A DNA stretch of 8,316 nucleotides from an uncultured Clostridium sp. GTDB taxonomy: Bacteria > Bacillota > Clostridia > Lachnospirales > Lachnospiraceae. The DNA is taken from the NCBI GenBank assembly GCA_947643685.1, contig CANRXD010000055.1, positions 1 to 8,316 on the forward strand, read 5' to 3'. Each line of letters begins with the position of its first letter. Position 1 is the first letter of the stretch. The notes beneath the pieces were generated by a model. It worked only from the letters and a program-made list of their open reading frames with translations. It ran no database searches and was not told the origin of the DNA. The position numbers were made by a program, and so were the translations under genes. Below are positions 6,172 to 8,316 of the stretch, one piece after another.

Positions 6172-7755
6172 ATGACATTGCAGGAAATGATCGCAAGACA
6201 GAGACAGATTACAGAGCAGGCGCGGAGCGCAGGCCGGAATCTGACGGAGGCAGAACAGCAGGAGTTTGACGATCTGCAGAGAAAGATTGATCTGGCGGCG
6301 CCGGCAGGGAATTTTGGAACCGGCGGCGCTTTGGATGCGCCGGGGCAGGGAGAAAGAGGTGCAGGCGGAGCGGAGGCAGCCAGGGGAGGTGCAGGGTCAG
6401 GAACGGGACAGGATCCGGCGGATGAAGGCCAGAGGGCCACGCTTGCGGAGAGAACAAGAATTACGGAAATAGATGGACTTTGCCGCAGATTTGGTCTTGA
6501 TTCGTCACAGTATATTTCCCGCGGAGATACTCTGGAGCAGGTAAGAGCAGCGGTGCTGGAGCAGCTTGAGAGGACACATTCCCCGGTTTCTGTACGGGTA
6601 ACTGCAGATGCAGAAGATAAGCGCAGGTCAGCGATTGTAGACGGAATCCTTTTAAGGAATAATATTCCGGTGGACAAACCTGCAGCCGGGGCAAATGATT
6701 TTAGAGGTGCCACCTTGCGGATGATCGCCGCCAGCTGCCTTTCCAACGAAGACGGAGAAAACAGCAGGAATTATTTTATGATGGGAGCGAATGAGCTATT
6801 TGAGGAAACCATGCGCCGTTCCTTTTACAATCCAACATCGGCTTTTCCGGCGATCATGGATCAGACGATCCGCAAGGCATATGTGGAAGGGCACAGAACT
6901 GCTCCGGTTACTTTTGATCAGTTCACGACACGGGGAACTCTTACGGATTTCAAAAAGGCCGATAATTATTATGTGCAGGGAAGCTTTGGTGAATTCCTGG
7001 AGGTAAAGGAAAACGGAGAATTAAAACATACGCTGCCAGAGGATGAAAAACTGCCGCAGAGACAACTTAAAACTTACGGCCGCCAGTTCACGATGTCCCG
7101 TCAGGCATTCATTAACGATGACATGGGAGTCGTAACGACACTTCCGGCGCGGGCGGCGAAGGCATCCAGAACAACAATCAACAGTCATGTATACCGGATT
7201 TTGACCAAGAATCCTAAAATTTATGATGGAAAGGTCCTCTTTTCCGGAGAACATAAGAATGTTCTGGCGAAAGGAACGGGAGTCACGCAGGAAGCCGTTC
7301 AGTCCATGATTCTGGCCCTTGGCGGTCACAAAAAGAATATGGATGGGACAGAGCAGGCAATCATTATCCGGCCGGCTGTGATGGTGGTTCCGCTGGGTTA
7401 TAAATTCCAGATGTATACGTTGTTCAATTCGGCAACGATCAGCGCGTCCGGAGATGTGAACCCGCTGTATCAGTATCGGGATACCATCAAAGTCGCGGAA
7501 GATGCAACGCTGAATGCACAGGTGGCAAGCGGCGCGATTCCGTGGTTTTTGATTGGCGACAGCAATGATACGGATTTCATTCAGGTGGATTACTTAAATG
7601 GACAGGACATTCCGAATATCCGCCGAATGGAGACGCCCGGGCAGCTGGGATTCGTATGGGATGTGTTCCTTGATTGGGGAATTACTGTTCTTGATTACCG
7701 CGGGGCAGTTAAAAATCCAGGCGTGGAGATTTCTTCCCCGATCGCATTGGCATAA
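6172..7755 (+). CDS. Major capsid protein (HK97 fold, Mu gpT/protease-fusion-like)
   Basis: Forms the icosahedral shell. The 527-residue product has three parts. Residues 1-40 are helical, with GRNLTEAEQQEFDDLQRKID, a pattern typical of HK97-type scaffolding delta domains. Residues about 42-88 are a Gly/Ala-rich, probably disordered linker. From about 89, a second helical scaffold-like segment (LAERTRITEIDGLCRRFGLD, then ISRGDTLEQVRAAVLEQL) leads into the shell domain. The shell domain carries FSGEHKNVLAKGTG (357-370), IIIRPAVMVVPLGYKFQ (397-412), GAIPWFLIGD (454-463), an aromatic-rich DYLNGQDIPNIRR and the closing LDYRGAVKNPG (507-517). These motifs match capsid proteins that in other phages are fused to a protease. 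Much of residues 1 to about 170 is probably cleaved by the upstream protease. Start ATG 6172 has AAGGAGGT 8 nt upstream. Confidence 0.9.
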   Translation: MTLQEMIARQRQITEQARSAGRNLTEAEQQEFDDLQRKIDLAAPAGNFGTGGALDAPGQGERGAGGAEAARGGAGSGTGQDPADEGQRATLAERTRITEIDGLCRRFGLDSSQYISRGDTLEQVRAAVLEQLERTHSPVSVRVTADAEDKRRSAIVDGILLRNNIPVDKPAAGANDFRGATLRMIAASCLSNEDGENSRNYFMMGANELFEETMRRSFYNPTSAFPAIMDQTIRKAYVEGHRTAPVTFDQFTTRGTLTDFKKADNYYVQGSFGEFLEVKENGELKHTLPEDEKLPQRQLKTYGRQFTMSRQAFINDDMGVVTTLPARAAKASRTTINSHVYRILTKNPKIYDGKVLFSGEHKNVLAKGTGVTQEAVQSMILALGGHKKNMDGTEQAIIIRPAVMVVPLGYKFQMYTLFNSATISASGDVNPLYQYRDTIKVAEDATLNAQVASGAIPWFLIGDSNDTDFIQVDYLNGQDIPNIRRMETPGQLGFVWDVFLDWGITVLDYRGAVKNPGVEISSPIALA

Positions 7756-7773
7756 AAAGGAGGGAAAGATTCA

Positions 7774-8097
7774 ATGAAAGCAATTTACTGGCAGAAGGGC
7801 GAAAGCCTTGATTATCTAAATGGAACAGAGACAGATATTCCGGCCAATACAGTGGTTATCTTTGGAGATCACATAGGGGTGGCCGGAACAGACATCCCGG
7901 CAGGGGAAAACGGGACAATCCATGTAACAGGAGTGTTTGAGATCCATAAAAAGACAGGGGTCGCCTTAGAAATGGGTGATCCGGTAACGTTTACGGAAGA
8001 AAATGGAATTGACAAGGCAACATCAGGAGCCGTGGGATATGCCATCGAAGACGCAGCGGCAGCGGCGACAACAGTGCGTGTAAAACTTCTGGGGTGA
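7774..8097 (+). CDS. DUF2190-family capsid decoration-type protein
   Basis: Encodes 107 residues, nearly all beta-strand and glycine turns. The pattern DYLNGTETDIPANTVVIFGDHIGVAGTDIPAGENG (about 13-47), VTGVFEIHKKTG (51-62), MGDPVTFTEENG (67-78) and a final AVGYAIEDAAAAATTVRVKLLG is that of the DUF2190 family. Those proteins are encoded just after major capsid genes and have been linked to capsid decoration or cementing. The role here is inferred from family and position. Start ATG 7774 follows AAAGGAGGG (7756-7764), and there are 18 nt between this gene and the capsid stop. The stop overlaps the next start by one base. No defect is seen. Confidence 0.85.
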   Translation: MKAIYWQKGESLDYLNGTETDIPANTVVIFGDHIGVAGTDIPAGENGTIHVTGVFEIHKKTGVALEMGDPVTFTEENGIDKATSGAVGYAIEDAAAAATTVRVKLLG

Positions 8098-8316
8098 TGG
8101 GAATGGGATTTAAGGATATCCTGTACCAGGATATTGGGAATGTATTTTTAAATCCGGAGGAGTTCGGGGAGTTCCATCAAGTCGATGGAGAGCAAATGCC
8201 GGTTATTATTGATGGAAACGAAGTGACAGAGCGTTCCAAAAAGCAGATCGAAAAGGGCAGGATCGAAGGGATCTATGAGAAGCAGATCGTCATGTATGTG
8301 TCAGTTTCGAGCTTCG
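8097..8316 (+). CDS. Head-tail attachment/completion protein (gpFII-like), 3' end beyond window
   Basis: An open frame starts at ATG 8097 (TGATG overlap with the DUF2190 stop) and runs 73 codons to the right edge without a stop. The sequence opens MGMGFKDILYQDIGNVFLNP, then EEFGEFHQVDGEQMPVIIDG and NEVTERSKKQ. An N-terminal helix ending in a residue 'F.NPEEF.E.H.v.G...pviiD' is the layout of lambda gpFII-type attachment proteins, which sit between the portal ring and the tail. Position directly after the decoration gene agrees. The start could also be GTG 8094 or ATG 8103; no strong ribosome binding site is visible, so coupling to the upstream gene is likely. The family call is tentative because only part of the gene is present. 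Confidence 0.65.
   Translation, partial: MGMGFKDILYQDIGNVFLNPEEFGEFHQVDGEQMPVIIDGNEVTERSKKQIEKGRIEGIYEKQIVMYVSVSSF

Noticed and set aside
6266..6472. 68-codon plus-strand frame inside the capsid gene
   Set aside because: Out-of-frame reading of the Gly/Ala linker giving an Arg/Glu-rich low-complexity peptide; no independent start signal.
5922..6746. 274-codon open frame on the minus strand across the small gene and the capsid start
   Set aside because: It spans two well-supported plus-strand genes; its Ala/Ser/Pro-rich translation is what the antisense of a GC-rich Gly/Ala-coding stretch produces.
8239..8289. Repeated AAGCAGATCG in the last gene
   Set aside because: Two copies within an Lys/Glu/Ile-rich coding stretch (KKQIEKGRIEGIYEKQI); explained by amino-acid composition rather than a regulatory or mobile repeat.
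1..8316. tRNA, rRNA, CRISPR array, attachment site or integrase
   Set aside because: I looked for these and saw no cloverleaf-like sequence, repeat-spacer array or recombinase gene other than the IS transposase; no cos site could be identified without a relative for comparison.

Overview
The window looks like the junction between an insertion sequence and the late head-morphogenesis module of an integrated tailed phage (siphovirus type, cos-packaging lambda-like terminase). Strong AGGAGG-type ribosome binding sites before most genes, an intermediate base composition, an IS21-family element and the style of the phage proteins suggest a Gram-positive host of the class Clostridia, possibly a gut Lachnospiraceae. 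That host call is an inference from style, because the window contains no rRNA or housekeeping gene.

Left region (1 to about 1136, minus strand): the 5' part of an IS21-family element. It contains the first 336 codons of istA, with a complete D142-D208-E255 catalytic triad, running off the left edge. Upstream of istA lie a perfect Shine-Dalgarno sequence, an 11-bp inverted repeat that could fold over that Shine-Dalgarno sequence, and an array of three boxes spaced exactly 23 bp apart that marks the IS end. The second IS gene (istB) and the other IS end would lie outside the window to the left.

Right region (1149 to 8316, plus strand): nine tightly packed, co-directional phage genes, overlapping or separated by at most 18 bp. 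In order they are the terminase small subunit, the GpA-type terminase large subunit, a gpW-like/DUF6148 head-tail joining protein, a lambda-type portal, a U35-type prohead protease, a 75-residue protein with a head-fibre-like C-terminus, the major capsid protein, a DUF2190 capsid decoration-type protein, and the start of a head-tail attachment (gpFII-like) protein cut by the right edge. Together they build the procapsid around the portal, mature and stabilise the shell, package DNA from concatemers, and close the head for tail joining.

The most notable points are these. The IS tip sits about 12 bp in front of the terminase small-subunit start and leaves almost no ribosome binding site. The IS has a fold-back leader that may silence read-through expression of its transposase. 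The protease and capsid genes look like a split version of the protease-capsid fusion family, with a small extra gene between the two halves and a Gly/Ala-rich linker near the capsid N-terminus. Gene order and families are otherwise those of a conventional prophage head module, and I did not find a clearly new biological system.
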